Shown here: piece after piece, positions 17,169-25,990 of the stretch
Numbering within the stretch: position 1 is the first letter of the stretch
Layout: every line of letters begins with the position of its first letter
Assembly: GCA_018648645.1 (NCBI GenBank)
Contig: JABGQS010000007.1
Coordinates: 31,816 to 95,815, forward strand
DNA: 64,000 nucleotides
From: Clostridia bacterium
GTDB taxonomy: Bacteria > Bacillota > Clostridia > Christensenellales > SZUA-584
Reading direction: 5' to 3'
Notes under the pieces: generated by a model
Databases searched by the model: none
Seen by the model: the letters and a program-made list of their open reading frames with translations, nothing else
What the model was told of the DNA's origin: nothing
Made by a program: the position numbers and the translations under genes

Positions 17169-18860
17169 GTGAGTAAAGCGGCAGAAAAAAAGGCGGCAAA
17201 AAAGAAGACTGCAGCAGCGAAAGCATCGTTGAAAGAGAAGACTGCAGCGACAAAAGCGTCGGCGAAAAAGAGAACAACAAAAAAAATAGAAGCAGCTATT
17301 GTTGTATCTGAAAAAGCAGCAAAAAAGAAGTCAATAACGAAAGATGCTGCGCAAGAAAAGAAAGCTGTAAAAACGGTGAAAACCGCTAAGAAGCCAGCGG
17401 CGGCAGTAGGGTCCGTGACTGTGAAAAAAGCAGCAGCGGTAAGCAAGCCGGTAGCAGCAAAGAAAGCGGTTGCAACCAAGAAACCTGCTGCTAAAAAAAC
17501 GGCAGCGACTAGCAAACCAGCTGCAAAAAAAGCGACAGCAGCAAGTAAGCCTGCAGCAAAGAAGACAGCAGCAAAGAAAACTGCAACTGAGAGCAAGACT
17601 GTTGCGGAAAAGAAGCCTGCGACAGCAAAGAAGACGGGTGATGCAGCTCAGCCGGCAAAAGGGGCAAAAAAGAAAGCGCCCGCAAAGAAAGTACCAGCCA
17701 AAGCAAAAGGCAAGGCGGTAAATACCAAAAAAGCTGACAAAATGACGTTGTCCGAAGAGAACCTTTTAAAGATACAAACGCTCGGAATGTTTATGAAGTC
17801 GGAAAAAGAAGACAAGATTGCAGAAATTATCGACAAGGGCAGAAAAAAGGGCGCGTTGACCTACAAGGAAATCAACGATGCGCTTGAAGGTGCCGAGATT
17901 GAGTCGGAGCATTTGGACAAGCTTTTAGCAGCGCTTGAGGAAATGAAAATTGAAGTGCTGGACGACGTTGAGAAGAACGGCGACGCGCAGGATGTGGACA
18001 AAGCGGTTGAGATTGCAGTACCCGAGGGAATCAACATTGACGACCCTGTGCGCATGTATCTCAAAGAAATCGGCAAAGTCAATCTGCTTACGGCAGAGGA
18101 AGAAGTAACGCTTGCCAAAGCGATGGCGGCAGGGGACGACAGCGCAAAACGCAAGCTAGCCGAAGCGAACCTGCGTCTTGTTGTCAGCATTGCAAAGCGA
18201 TATGTCGGCAGAGGCATGTTGTTCCTCGACTTGATACAAGAAGGAAATTTAGGACTGATTAAAGCTGTTGAGAAGTTTGATTATACCAAAGGCTACAAGT
18301 TCAGCACATATGCGACATGGTGGATTCGCCAAGCGATTACGCGCGCCATTGCCGACCAGGCACGGACGATTCGTATCCCGGTGCACATGGTCGAGACTAT
18401 CAACAAGCTGATTCGCGTCAGCAGGCAGCTGTTGCAGCAATTCGGCAGAGATCCGTTGCCTGACGAAGTTGCAAAAGAGATGGACATCAGCGAGGAGAAG
18501 GTTCGCGAGATTATCAAAATTGCACAAGAACCTGTGTCGCTTGAAACGCCGATTGGTGAAGAGGAAGACAGCCACCTTGGCGACTTTATACCGGACGAGG
18601 ATGCACCGGCACCGGCAGAAGCGGCCGCGTTTACATTGCTGAAAGAGCAGTTGATGGACGTGCTTGATACGCTGACACCGCGTGAGGAAAAGGTGCTTAG
18701 ATTGCGCTTTGGTCTCGACGACGGCAGGGCGCGTACGCTTGAGGAAGTTGGCAGAGAGTTCTTGGTAACGAGAGAGCGCATAAGGCAAATTGAAGCAAAG
18801 GCGCTGCGTAAACTGCGACATCCGAGCCGAAGCAAGAAGCTGCGAGACTTTTTGGACTAG
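17169..18860 (+). CDS. rpoD: Primary sigma factor RpoD/SigA with a long Lys/Ala-rich N-terminal tail
   Basis: 563 residues. From about residue 192 it is a normal housekeeping sigma factor: region 1.1 ([11 protein letters not shown]), region 1.2 ([17 protein letters not shown]), region 2 ([30 protein letters not shown] and [17 protein letters not shown]), region 3, and region 4 with its helix-turn-helix ([31 protein letters not shown]). The first ~191 residues are a low-complexity Lys/Ala tail with repeated AAKK/KPAAKK units, resembling histone H1 or the tails of actinobacterial SigA. The GTG start has AAGGTGAT seven bases upstream; an internal ATG at 17742 would remove the tail but has no ribosome-binding site. 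Confidence 0.97.
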   Translation: MSKAAEKKAAKKKTAAAKASLKEKTAATKASAKKRTTKKIEAAIVVSEKAAKKKSITKDAAQEKKAVKTVKTAKKPAAAVGSVTVKKAAAVSKPVAAKKAVATKKPAAKKTAATSKPAAKKATAASKPAAKKTAAKKTATESKTVAEKKPATAKKTGDAAQPAKGAKKKAPAKKVPAKAKGKAVNTKKADKMTLSEENLLKIQTLGMFMKSEKEDKIAEIIDKGRKKGALTYKEINDALEGAEIESEHLDKLLAALEEMKIEVLDDVEKNGDAQDVDKAVEIAVPEGINIDDPVRMYLKEIGKVNLLTAEEEVTLAKAMAAGDDSAKRKLAEANLRLVVSIAKRYVGRGMLFLDLIQEGNLGLIKAVEKFDYTKGYKFSTYATWWIRQAITRAIADQARTIRIPVHMVETINKLIRVSRQLLQQFGRDPLPDEVAKEMDISEEKVREIIKIAQEPVSLETPIGEEEDSHLGDFIPDEDAPAPAEAAAFTLLKEQLMDVLDTLTPREEKVLRLRFGLDDGRARTLEEVGREFLVTRERIRQIEAKALRKLRHPSRSKKLRDFLD

Positions 18861-18885
18861 CAGAAACTCAAACAAACATTATTGA

Positions 18886-18916
18886 GGCGGTCACACATTG
18901 ATCGCCCTTTATATTT
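18886..18916 (+). terminator. Hairpin after rpoD, weak terminator or attenuator
   Basis: GGCGGTCA (18886-18893) pairs fully, with one G-U, with TGATCGCC (18899-18906) around a five-base loop, followed by CTTTATATTT. The T run is imperfect, so read-through into trmK is likely. Confidence 0.55.
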
Positions 18917-18939
18917 GCCGGAGAAGTGAGGGAGTTAAG

Positions 18940-19620
18940 TTGTCGTCGAAACGATTGAACGCAATCGTGAATATGGTGCCAAAATCGCAGACTGTTGCCG
19001 ACATTGGCTGTGACCACGGCAAAATTGCTGTGGAACTTATTGAAAGCGGTATAGCGGAAAACGTGATTTGCACCGATATAAGCGAAAATTCTTTGGATAA
19101 AGCCAAAAAGCTTGCTGCTGCAAAGGGACTTTGTGATTCGGTGACATTCAGGCATGGCGACGGAATGCACGTTATCCGCGCTGGCGAAGCGGACACTGCC
19201 GTTATCGCAGGCATGGGCGGCGAGCTTATCGCGAGCATACTGCAAAGCGGCGAAACAAGAGTACCCGATACACTCGTTCTATCGTGCAACACGGCATCAA
19301 GGCTGCTGCGAGAGTGGCTTTGCGACAACGTATTTGTTATTGTTGACGAACAGCTCGTTCTTGAAGGACGGCACTTTTATCCTGTGATATTGGCGACTCG
19401 TGGCAATTGTGAGTCGCTTAGCGACATTGAACTCGAGTTTGGTCCGGTGCTGCTGAGAACCAAGCCGAAAACGTTGAAAGCATATGTTAATCGGCGTATA
19501 GAGCTGACAAAGAATATTCGCAAGAAACTTAGAAAAGCGAGCAAGTCTAACAAAGATGCGCTGATAAAAGAGATAGACGCGCAGAGCAAAAAGTATGAAG
19601 AGGTAAGAAAATGTCTGTAG
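18940..19620 (+). CDS. trmK: tRNA (adenine(22)-N1)-methyltransferase TrmK
   Basis: 226-residue SAM-dependent methyltransferase of the TrmK family, which makes m1A22 in tRNA. The SAM motif DIGCDHGKIAVELI is near residue 20; the family's GMGGELI and LSCN segments follow; the C-terminus is a basic coiled coil (KNIRKKLRKASKSNK). The TTG at 18940 is chosen because GAGGGAG lies five bases upstream; an earlier TTG at 18898 falls within the hairpin after rpoD. It overlaps the NIF3 gene by ten bases, the arrangement usual for the trmK-yqfO pair next to rpoD in Firmicutes. Confidence 0.92.
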   Translation: MSSKRLNAIVNMVPKSQTVADIGCDHGKIAVELIESGIAENVICTDISENSLDKAKKLAAAKGLCDSVTFRHGDGMHVIRAGEADTAVIAGMGGELIASILQSGETRVPDTLVLSCNTASRLLREWLCDNVFVIVDEQLVLEGRHFYPVILATRGNCESLSDIELEFGPVLLRTKPKTLKAYVNRRIELTKNIRKKLRKASKSNKDALIKEIDAQSKKYEEVRKCL

Positions 19621-20399
19621 CGATTGAAAAAGTTGTTTCGATAATTGAGCTGCTTGCGCCAAAAGAGCTCGCATTCGAGTGGGACAACACGGGGCTTCTC
19701 TTAAGGTGTGGTGATAACGTCAGCAATGTGCTGATTGCGCTAGACGTGACGCAGCAGATTGTGGACGAAGCTGTGGCGCGCGACTGCGATATGATTTTAT
19801 CGCATCACCCGCTGGTTATGGAAGCGATGACTTGCCTAAATGTGCAAAGCTACAATGACTCGGTTGTTATGAGTTTGATTAAAAACGATATATCGGTGTA
19901 CTGTGCGCACACTTCGTATGATAAAGCTGTCGGCGGAATAAACGATATTTTGGCTAAGAAACTTGGTTTGAGTAACGTGGAAATAATCAGTGGCGACGGT
20001 GAGGATTTGATGCGGGTTGGAGAGCTTGCGAAATCTTGCAGTCCTTCGCAGTTTTATGAACTGGTGAGCAAAGCTGTTGGTGTGGAACACCTAAAAGTGT
20101 CGGATACGCAAATTGATGCAATTAGCAAAGTAGCTGTGGTTGGCGGCAGCGGGGGCGATCTTTTGCAAGCAGCAAAAAACGCGGGTGCGCAGGCGCTCAT
20201 AACCGGCGAAGCAAAGCATCATCATCATCTTGTGGCAAAGGGCAGCGATATTTTGCTTATTGAAGCCGGGCACTATGAAACAGAGAAATTCTTTGTGGAA
20301 GAGATATTTTCAGGTTTACAAGAGCGCGTGAATGAGGTACAATTACTTTTGGGCTTAAAAATGGCCGAGCAAGGCAGTACGCCGTATAAAATTATATAA
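19611..20399 (+). CDS. NIF3/YqfO family dinuclear metal-binding protein (GTP cyclohydrolase 1 type 2 homologue)
   Basis: 262-residue NIF3-like protein. The conserved opening EWDNTGLLL, the metal-binding SHHPLV motif near residue 65, the YCAHTSYD motif near 103 and the C-terminal His/Glu segment (LLIEAGHYETEKFF) are all present. The physiological role of the family is unsettled; annotations as GTP cyclohydrolase are by homology only. It lacks the long insertion domain of B. subtilis YqfO. Its ATG lies inside the end of trmK. Confidence 0.9.
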   Translation: MSVAIEKVVSIIELLAPKELAFEWDNTGLLLRCGDNVSNVLIALDVTQQIVDEAVARDCDMILSHHPLVMEAMTCLNVQSYNDSVVMSLIKNDISVYCAHTSYDKAVGGINDILAKKLGLSNVEIISGDGEDLMRVGELAKSCSPSQFYELVSKAVGVEHLKVSDTQIDAISKVAVVGGSGGDLLQAAKNAGAQALITGEAKHHHHLVAKGSDILLIEAGHYETEKFFVEEIFSGLQERVNEVQLLLGLKMAEQGSTPYKII

Positions 20400-20424
20400 A
20401 AGCGGTGTCAGGGAGGAATTATTT

Positions 20425-21147
20425 TTGGAAAAACTAGCATTACTATATGAGTATCAGCAAAGCGACGCAAAGCTAGAGGCGTTTGAGAAAAAACTGAAGA
20501 ATACGGCGACCAGAAAACAGCTTATTAAACTTCAAGATTATCTGAAGAAGCAGCAGGTTCTGCTTAAGGATATGGAGAAAAAGGCGATGGTCGATCAGAA
20601 TAGCTTATCCGAGATTGATGCACAGCACGCCAAGATGACCAAAATGCTTGGCAAAAAGCATAAGGACATCAGCGAGTACGAAAAGGTTGAAGCGCAAGAG
20701 CTTGATTTTAACGTGGTGAAAGGTCTTGTAAGTGAGTATGAAACGACCTACGAGAACATCGTTAAGCAAAAGCGCAAGGCTGTTGCGGTAGAAAAGAAGG
20801 CTGATGATACCGAAAAGAAGCTGAAAGAGATACTTTCTCACGTCAGCAAGGTGCAAAAGGACTTCGCGCTGCTTAAGAAGAAGCACGCCGAAGAGCTGCA
20901 CGCTGGGGCGGGCGAGCTTGACAAACTGAAAAAAGCATCCGAGGCGGCTGCGAAAAAAGTAGACGCAGATTTGCTGAAGAGGTATAAGCGTATCAAGCAG
21001 AACAAACCTAAGCCGGTAGCGCTATTAAGCGACGGTCGGTGCATGGGCTGCAATATGGATTTGCCGAGCAGCGCACTGGCAAAGATTAAGAAAATGGGTG
21101 CAATCGTCGAGTGTGAAAATTGCGGACGAATATTGTACATGAAATAA
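20425..21147 (+). CDS. COG1579-type coiled-coil zinc-ribbon protein
   Basis: 240 residues: a long helical coiled coil rich in Lys and Glu (about residues 5-180) followed by a C4 zinc ribbon (CMGCNMDLPSS and CENCGRIL). This fits the COG1579 family often found after NIF3 in bacteria, a putative nucleic-acid-binding protein of unknown function. The TTG start at 20425 is supported by GGGAGGA nine bases upstream. rnpB begins just after the stop. Confidence 0.88.
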   Translation: MEKLALLYEYQQSDAKLEAFEKKLKNTATRKQLIKLQDYLKKQQVLLKDMEKKAMVDQNSLSEIDAQHAKMTKMLGKKHKDISEYEKVEAQELDFNVVKGLVSEYETTYENIVKQKRKAVAVEKKADDTEKKLKEILSHVSKVQKDFALLKKKHAEELHAGAGELDKLKKASEAAAKKVDADLLKRYKRIKQNKPKPVALLSDGRCMGCNMDLPSSALAKIKKMGAIVECENCGRILYMK

Positions 21148-21154
21148 ACAAACA

Positions 21155-21553
21155 GTTTTGAGCAAGCTGAACGGTCGCCAGGCACTAGTTTAGATCATGA
21201 CTATATATCATATTACCCAATGTTGGGGATTTAAACTAGTGCCTGGAGGAAAGTCCGAGCTCCGCAGGGCAAGGGCGCCGGGTAACTCCCGGTGGAGGCG
21301 ACTCTAAGGAAAGTGCAACAGAAATATACCGCCCGGGGCGTGAGCCTTTGGTAAGGATGAAAAGGTGAGGTAAGAGCTCACCGGCGCTTTGGCAACTGAG
21401 CGCGCTATGTAAACCCCGTCCGGTGCAAGATTGATAGTGGGCGCAAACGACTGCCCGTCGTGCCCCGTGTAATCGCTGGAGCCAGCAGGCGACTGTTGGC
21501 GTAGATAGATGACCGTTTTCGACAGAACTCGGCTTACAGGCTTGTCTCAAAAC
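21155..21553 (+). ncRNA. rnpB: RNase P RNA component, type A-like
   Basis: The universal core is present: GAGGAAAGTCCGAGCTC at about 21246-21262, the type-A-like region after it (GGGTAACTCCCGG and AAGTGCAACAGAAA), and near the 3' end the ACAGAACTCGGCTTA signature. The termini pair to form P1 (GTTTTGAGCAAGC at 21155-21167 with GCTTG-T-CTCAAAAC at 21540-21553). A perfect 15-bp inverted repeat (CCAGGCACTAGTTTA at 21178-21192 with its complement at 21232-21246) forms the next helix. This RNA cleaves the 5' leader from pre-tRNA. The ends are set from P1 pairing. Confidence 0.95.
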
Positions 21554-21568
21554 ATTTAAATTTAAAGG

Positions 21569-21591
21569 GAAGTCAGCAATGGCTTCTTTTT
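21569..21591 (+). terminator. Intrinsic terminator of rnpB
   Basis: GAAGTC (21569-21574), loop AGCAAT, GGCTTC (21581-21586, one G-U pair) and then five T. Confidence 0.7.
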
Positions 21592-21695
21592 GTCTGACGA
21601 AAGGAAGAAACGCGTATTGGCGCTAGATGTGCAAATAACGGTGTTCACACAATTTTTGCTTGTTGAGTGCCGCGACGCGTTGTATACTCTATATT

Positions 21696-23534
21696 ATGAT
21701 GAATGAATTTTTACCCGTATCCAAAGCGGATATGAAACAAAGAAATATTGAGCAATTGGATTTTATTGTAGTGACGCCCGATGCATATGTAGATCACCCG
21801 TCGTTTGCAGCGGCTATTATCGGCAGATATGCTGAAGCTCTTGGGTACAGCGTGGGCATAATCGCGCAGCCCGATTGGAAAACGACCGAGGATTTCGACA
21901 GGTTGGGTACTCCGAAGTTCGCCTTTTTATTGAGCGCGGGCAACATGGACGGCATTGTCAACATGTATACCGCTGCACGAAAAGCGAGAAGAGAAGACGC
22001 GTATTCACCGGGAGGCAAGCGGGGGCTGCGGCCTTCACGACCGACTATTGCTTACACAGCGAGGTTGAAGCAAATGCACAAGCAGACGCCTGTGATAATC
22101 GGCGGGATTGAGCCGTCACAGCGCCGTTTTGCGCATTACGATTATCTCGAAGACAAAGTGAGAAGGTCGTATTTGGTGGACAGCAAGGCAGACATGCTGG
22201 TGTACGGCATGGGCGAAAACCCGCTGACAACAATTTGCGAAAGACTTGCCGCGGGTGAGCATATCAGCGAACTCACACAAATTCGCGGAACGTGTATAGT
22301 GCGCAGCGAATTAACCGGCATTGGCGAGCATATCGAGCTTGCTCCGTACGAGGACGTGAGCTATAGCAAAAGAGACTTTAGCGACGCATTTAGGACGATA
22401 TACAAAAACGCGATACCTGCGGGCAAAACGCTGGTGCAAAAGCATGGTGAGCGATATTTGATACAGTATCCGCAGTCGTTTGCGCTGACGACCTCGCAGA
22501 TGGACGCTATATACGAGCTGCCGTTTACAAAGCAGCAGCACCCGATGTATGAGGAAGCAGTTCCAGCGTTGTTCGAGGTGCAGTTTGGCATTATCGCAAT
22601 GCGAGGATGCCCCGGAATGTGCTCGTTCTGCTCGATTTCGGCGCATCAAGGCAAGCGTATTCAAAAGCGCTCGAAGAAGTCTATTATCGCAGAAACAAAG
22701 CGAATTGCCGCAATGGACGATTTTAAAGGCAACATATCCGATGTTGGCGGTCCGACAGCAAACTTTTATGACGCGATTTGCACATCGAAGAATTTTAGTA
22801 AATGTACCCGAAACTGCATGTCGCCGGATATTTGCGACAGCTTGAAGGTGAGTCACAAAGGCATCACAGAAGTGCTCGAAGGCGTAGAAAAGGTGGACGG
22901 TGTGAAGCGTGTGTTCATACGCTCCGGGCTTCGTCACGACTATATCATGGCGGACAAGGACAGGCGATTCTTCGACAGGCTGGTTAAAAAGCACGTAAGC
23001 GGGCAGCTTAAAGTTGCGCCGGAACACGTGTGCCAAGACGTTTTGATGCTGATGAACAAGCCTAGCCACAAAGTGTACGATCAGTTTGCGAAACGGTTTG
23101 ATAACGCAAGTAAGCGAATCGGAAAAAAGCAGTATCTGCTTCCGTACTATATATCTTCGCATCCGGGCAGCACACTAGACGACGCCATCACGCTTGCGCA
23201 GCGAATGAAGCAGGGGCGTTTTGTTCCCGAGCAGGTGCAGGATTTTTATCCGACACCCGGCACGCTTTCGACTGCGATGTATTATACGGGACGCAATCCG
23301 CTTACCGGCAAGCCTGTAGAAGTCGCAACGAGCGGCGAAGATAAGGCGATGCAGCGCGCGTTGCTGCAGTTTAACCAAAAACGCAATTGGCCGAAAATCA
23401 GGGCTGCATTGAAAAAAGCCGGAAGGACTGACCTGATTGGCAGAGGCGGAGACAGCCTTGTGCCGCCCGAGCAGGTTAGAAAGAAAAAGAATGCCGCCGC
23501 AGAAGCACCCAAAAAGACGTCAAGAAGACGTTAG
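21696..23534 (+). CDS. YgiQ family radical SAM protein
   Basis: 612 residues of the YgiQ/UPF0313 family. It has an N-terminal cobalamin-binding-like half (VTPDAYVDHPSFAAAIIGRYAE, GIIAQPDW), a radical-SAM cluster motif CPGMCSFC (CxxxCxxC) near residue 305, and a basic C-terminal tail. Substrate and reaction of the family are unknown. The start is the double ATG at 21696/21699, matching the family's short N-terminus; no Shine-Dalgarno is present, and a TATACT box sits seven bases upstream, so the mRNA may be leaderless. A basic tail (KKKNAAAEAPKKTSRRR) ends the protein. Confidence 0.9.
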   Translation: MMNEFLPVSKADMKQRNIEQLDFIVVTPDAYVDHPSFAAAIIGRYAEALGYSVGIIAQPDWKTTEDFDRLGTPKFAFLLSAGNMDGIVNMYTAARKARREDAYSPGGKRGLRPSRPTIAYTARLKQMHKQTPVIIGGIEPSQRRFAHYDYLEDKVRRSYLVDSKADMLVYGMGENPLTTICERLAAGEHISELTQIRGTCIVRSELTGIGEHIELAPYEDVSYSKRDFSDAFRTIYKNAIPAGKTLVQKHGERYLIQYPQSFALTTSQMDAIYELPFTKQQHPMYEEAVPALFEVQFGIIAMRGCPGMCSFCSISAHQGKRIQKRSKKSIIAETKRIAAMDDFKGNISDVGGPTANFYDAICTSKNFSKCTRNCMSPDICDSLKVSHKGITEVLEGVEKVDGVKRVFIRSGLRHDYIMADKDRRFFDRLVKKHVSGQLKVAPEHVCQDVLMLMNKPSHKVYDQFAKRFDNASKRIGKKQYLLPYYISSHPGSTLDDAITLAQRMKQGRFVPEQVQDFYPTPGTLSTAMYYTGRNPLTGKPVEVATSGEDKAMQRALLQFNQKRNWPKIRAALKKAGRTDLIGRGGDSLVPPEQVRKKKNAAAEAPKKTSRRR

Positions 23535-23559
23535 TTTTCGTATCAATATAGTTAATTGT

Positions 23560-23588
23560 TAGCACGCAGATACTTGCGTGCTAGTTTT
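23560..23588 (+). terminator. Terminator between convergent ygiQ and sulfatase genes
   Basis: TAGCACGCA (23560-23568) and TGCGTGCTA (23575-23583) form a perfect nine-base stem with a six-base loop, followed by GTTTT on the plus strand. The second arm overlaps the stop codon of the minus-strand sulfatase gene. Confidence 0.65.
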
Positions 23589-25056
23589 CATGAAAAATTT
23601 CGTCCAAATCGTGGCTTTTCAATTGATTTTGCACAAGCCGTTCCTTCATGTTTTGCAGCACATCGGCGTGGGTCACGTCATCAATAAGATTATTAAGCTC
23701 GAAAACATCTGCATCAAGGTCATACAATTCATCCATATCGCCCTTGTTGTACACAAACTTATACTTGTCCCAATAGAGCACTCTGCCGACAAGGATTTCC
23801 TTTTCGTTGTGACCGTAGCTTTCGCACATCATGTCATCGCGCTCTTGTGTTTTTTCTGCACAAATTTCAAGCAGACTTTTGCCGTCGGGCGTGTGTTCAA
23901 ACTCGCAATTCGCCGCGTCAAGAATGGTCGGTGCAACGTCTAGGTTGCTTACGAACGAGTGGTTTACTTGACTAGGAGCAATGTGCCCCGGATAGCTCAC
24001 AGCCATTGGAATACGCATAAGTTCTTCGGGTAGATAGCTCATCTTATCGTAATGTCCGCCGTGGCAGGCAAGCGCGTCTCCGTGGTCGGTGGTATAGATA
24101 ATCATTGTGTTTTCAAGCAGCCCTGTCTCGCTCAGCATCTCGAGTATCAACCCCGCGGCATCGTCAACGAGTGTGATTTGCGCATAGCACAGCGCCAAAA
24201 TCTCCTGCCAGTTCTGCCAAGGGACAGGATTTGGAATAGTCAGCCTGCCGTTTTTGCTGAATGAGGAGACCGTTTCGTGTTTGTATTTATCGGGTTTGCC
24301 GCTCATGTCGTAGTTAAAATTGCCGTATTCCGGAATATCCTTTGGGTTATAGGTGTCGGCAAACTCTTTTGTAGGGAAATATGGCTGGTGTGGTCCCCAA
24401 AAATCCACGCGCAAGTGAAACGGCTCATTGGAATCGGCGGCAGCCAGTTCTGTTATTTTCTCGCAGGCAAGGTGCGCAAGGAAATACGCTTCGTGGCACT
24501 CTTTTGGGGAGGTCATGACGCCTGCCATATAGTCGCAGTTCAAGTTTTTGTTTTTGGTATAGTCGCTGTTAATGATTCTCTGTTTGCTTTTGAAGTCGTC
24601 TTTGTTGAACTTGATGTCTACAGTTGGGTCAGGCAGCGCGTTTTGCTTGAGATACTCCAAATACTCGGGCGTCGAGTAGGGGTAGCCGTACCCCTTTTGG
24701 CTGAAGCCTTCGCAATGGTGCTCATACGCGCTTCCGGGACCCGCGTGCCACTTGCCGAAATAATAGTTTTTATACCCGCTGCTCGCCAATACATCCAAAT
24801 AGGTCTGCTCTATGTATGGCATGTTCTTGTCGTTCCTCGTTTCGCCGTGGTTGTGGGGGTACAATCCGTTAAGCATGCTTCGCCGTGACGGTCCGCACAA
24901 CGGACACACGCTGCTGGCGCGCGTAAACCGGGCACCGCTTTGCGCAAGTGTGTCAAAGTTCTCTCGTCTAATCTTAGGACCGCCGTCTTGACCGTGCCGG
25001 TAGTAGGCTTGATGGTCGTTTAGCAGGAATACGATATTCGGTCTTCTATTGCTCAT
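23581..25056 (-). CDS. Sulfatase family hydrolase (Cys-type)
   Basis: 491-residue enzyme of the alkaline phosphatase/sulfatase superfamily. The N-terminal metal site begins NIVFLLNDHQ; the formylglycine signature C-x-P-S-R is present as CGPSR (residue ~53), so a radical-SAM or other maturase would be needed to activate it. GKWHAG and TTDHGD supply further metal and active-site residues. No signal peptide is seen, so it is likely cytoplasmic. The start at 25056 follows GGGGG five bases upstream; two further in-frame ATGs upstream (25074, 25083) lack one. The natural substrate is unknown; phosphonate monoesterases in the same superfamily are an alternative. It is a lone minus-strand gene with no sulfate transporter or maturase nearby. 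Confidence 0.88.
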   Translation of the reverse strand: MSNRRPNIVFLLNDHQAYYRHGQDGGPKIRRENFDTLAQSGARFTRASSVCPLCGPSRRSMLNGLYPHNHGETRNDKNMPYIEQTYLDVLASSGYKNYYFGKWHAGPGSAYEHHCEGFSQKGYGYPYSTPEYLEYLKQNALPDPTVDIKFNKDDFKSKQRIINSDYTKNKNLNCDYMAGVMTSPKECHEAYFLAHLACEKITELAAADSNEPFHLRVDFWGPHQPYFPTKEFADTYNPKDIPEYGNFNYDMSGKPDKYKHETVSSFSKNGRLTIPNPVPWQNWQEILALCYAQITLVDDAAGLILEMLSETGLLENTMIIYTTDHGDALACHGGHYDKMSYLPEELMRIPMAVSYPGHIAPSQVNHSFVSNLDVAPTILDAANCEFEHTPDGKSLLEICAEKTQERDDMMCESYGHNEKEILVGRVLYWDKYKFVYNKGDMDELYDLDADVFELNNLIDDVTHADVLQNMKERLVQNQLKSHDLDEIFHEN

Positions 25057-25300
25057 TTTGCCCCCAAAGTTCATATGCACCATATCTCATCTCTGATTAT
25101 ATGTGAAAGCTGCGCAGATAGAAAGAGTTATTGTTACTCAAAGATCAAGAAATGTCAGTGTATATTAGGAAATCATACAGCTTTTTCATAATTTCGCCTA
25201 ATGAACACAAATCAATTTGTGCAAATCATTACAGATATTTTGTTTCATTATCGTAACATTTGTGATATAATAACTTCCAAATAGACTAGGAGAAGTGATT

Positions 25301-25990
25301 ATGAAAAGAATACTTATCGTAGATGATGAACCAAGTCTTATCAAAGGTCTAAGGTTTAATTTGCAACAGCAAGACGGATATACGGTTGATGAGGCGCTTG
25401 ACGGACAGCAGGCACTCGATATGTTTGTGCCCGATAAATACGACCTTATACTTCTTGACCTTATGCTGCCAAAGGTAGACGGTATGGAAGTCTGCCAAAG
25501 AATAAGAAGCATTTCCAACGTGCCGATCATCATGCTGACCGCGAAGGACGACGATATGGACAAAATTATGGGTCTTGAGTTTGGCGCGGATGATTATATG
25601 ACAAAGCCTTTTAACATGCTGGAGTTAAAGGCGCGTATCAAAACGATATTCCGGCGCGTGGAAGGCAACGAGAAAAGCAAAGAATCTCAGACGCTTAGCG
25701 CGAAGAATATGGTTGTTAATCTTGAGAACAGAAGCGTAGAGATTGACGAGAAGGACGTGAGCCTTACTGCAAAAGAGTTTGACCTTCTGCAATTGTTTAT
25801 CACAAACAAAGGCAAAGTCTATGACAGAGAAAAGCTACTGGAGCTGATTTGGAAATATGAGTATCTCGGAGATCTTAGAACGGTAGACGTGCACATACGC
25901 CGCCTGCGCGAAAAGATTGAAAGCAACCCGGCAAAACCCGAATTCATACTCACAAAGTGGGGAGTGGGGTACTATTTCTCGGATAAATAA
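25301..25990 (+). CDS. OmpR/PhoB-family response regulator
   Basis: 229 residues: an intact receiver domain (acidic pair in VDDEPS, phosphoacceptor Asp in LILLDLMLP near residue 53, Thr in MLTAKD, Lys in MTKPF) and a C-terminal winged helix with the typical TAKEFDLLQLFITNKGKVYDREKLLELIW and VDVHIRRLREKIE segments. AGGAG lies nine bases before the ATG. The stop TAA shares its last A with an ATG for the following kinase. It is close in form to PhoP/WalR; which regulon it controls cannot be told. Confidence 0.93.
   Translation: MKRILIVDDEPSLIKGLRFNLQQQDGYTVDEALDGQQALDMFVPDKYDLILLDLMLPKVDGMEVCQRIRSISNVPIIMLTAKDDDMDKIMGLEFGADDYMTKPFNMLELKARIKTIFRRVEGNEKSKESQTLSAKNMVVNLENRSVEIDEKDVSLTAKEFDLLQLFITNKGKVYDREKLLELIWKYEYLGDLRTVDVHIRRLREKIESNPAKPEFILTKWGVGYYFSDK

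Noticed and set aside
17470..17721. Gln/Arg-rich plus-strand frame inside the rpoD tail
   Set aside because: Alternative reading of the repetitive Lys/Ala codons; no start signal and no family.
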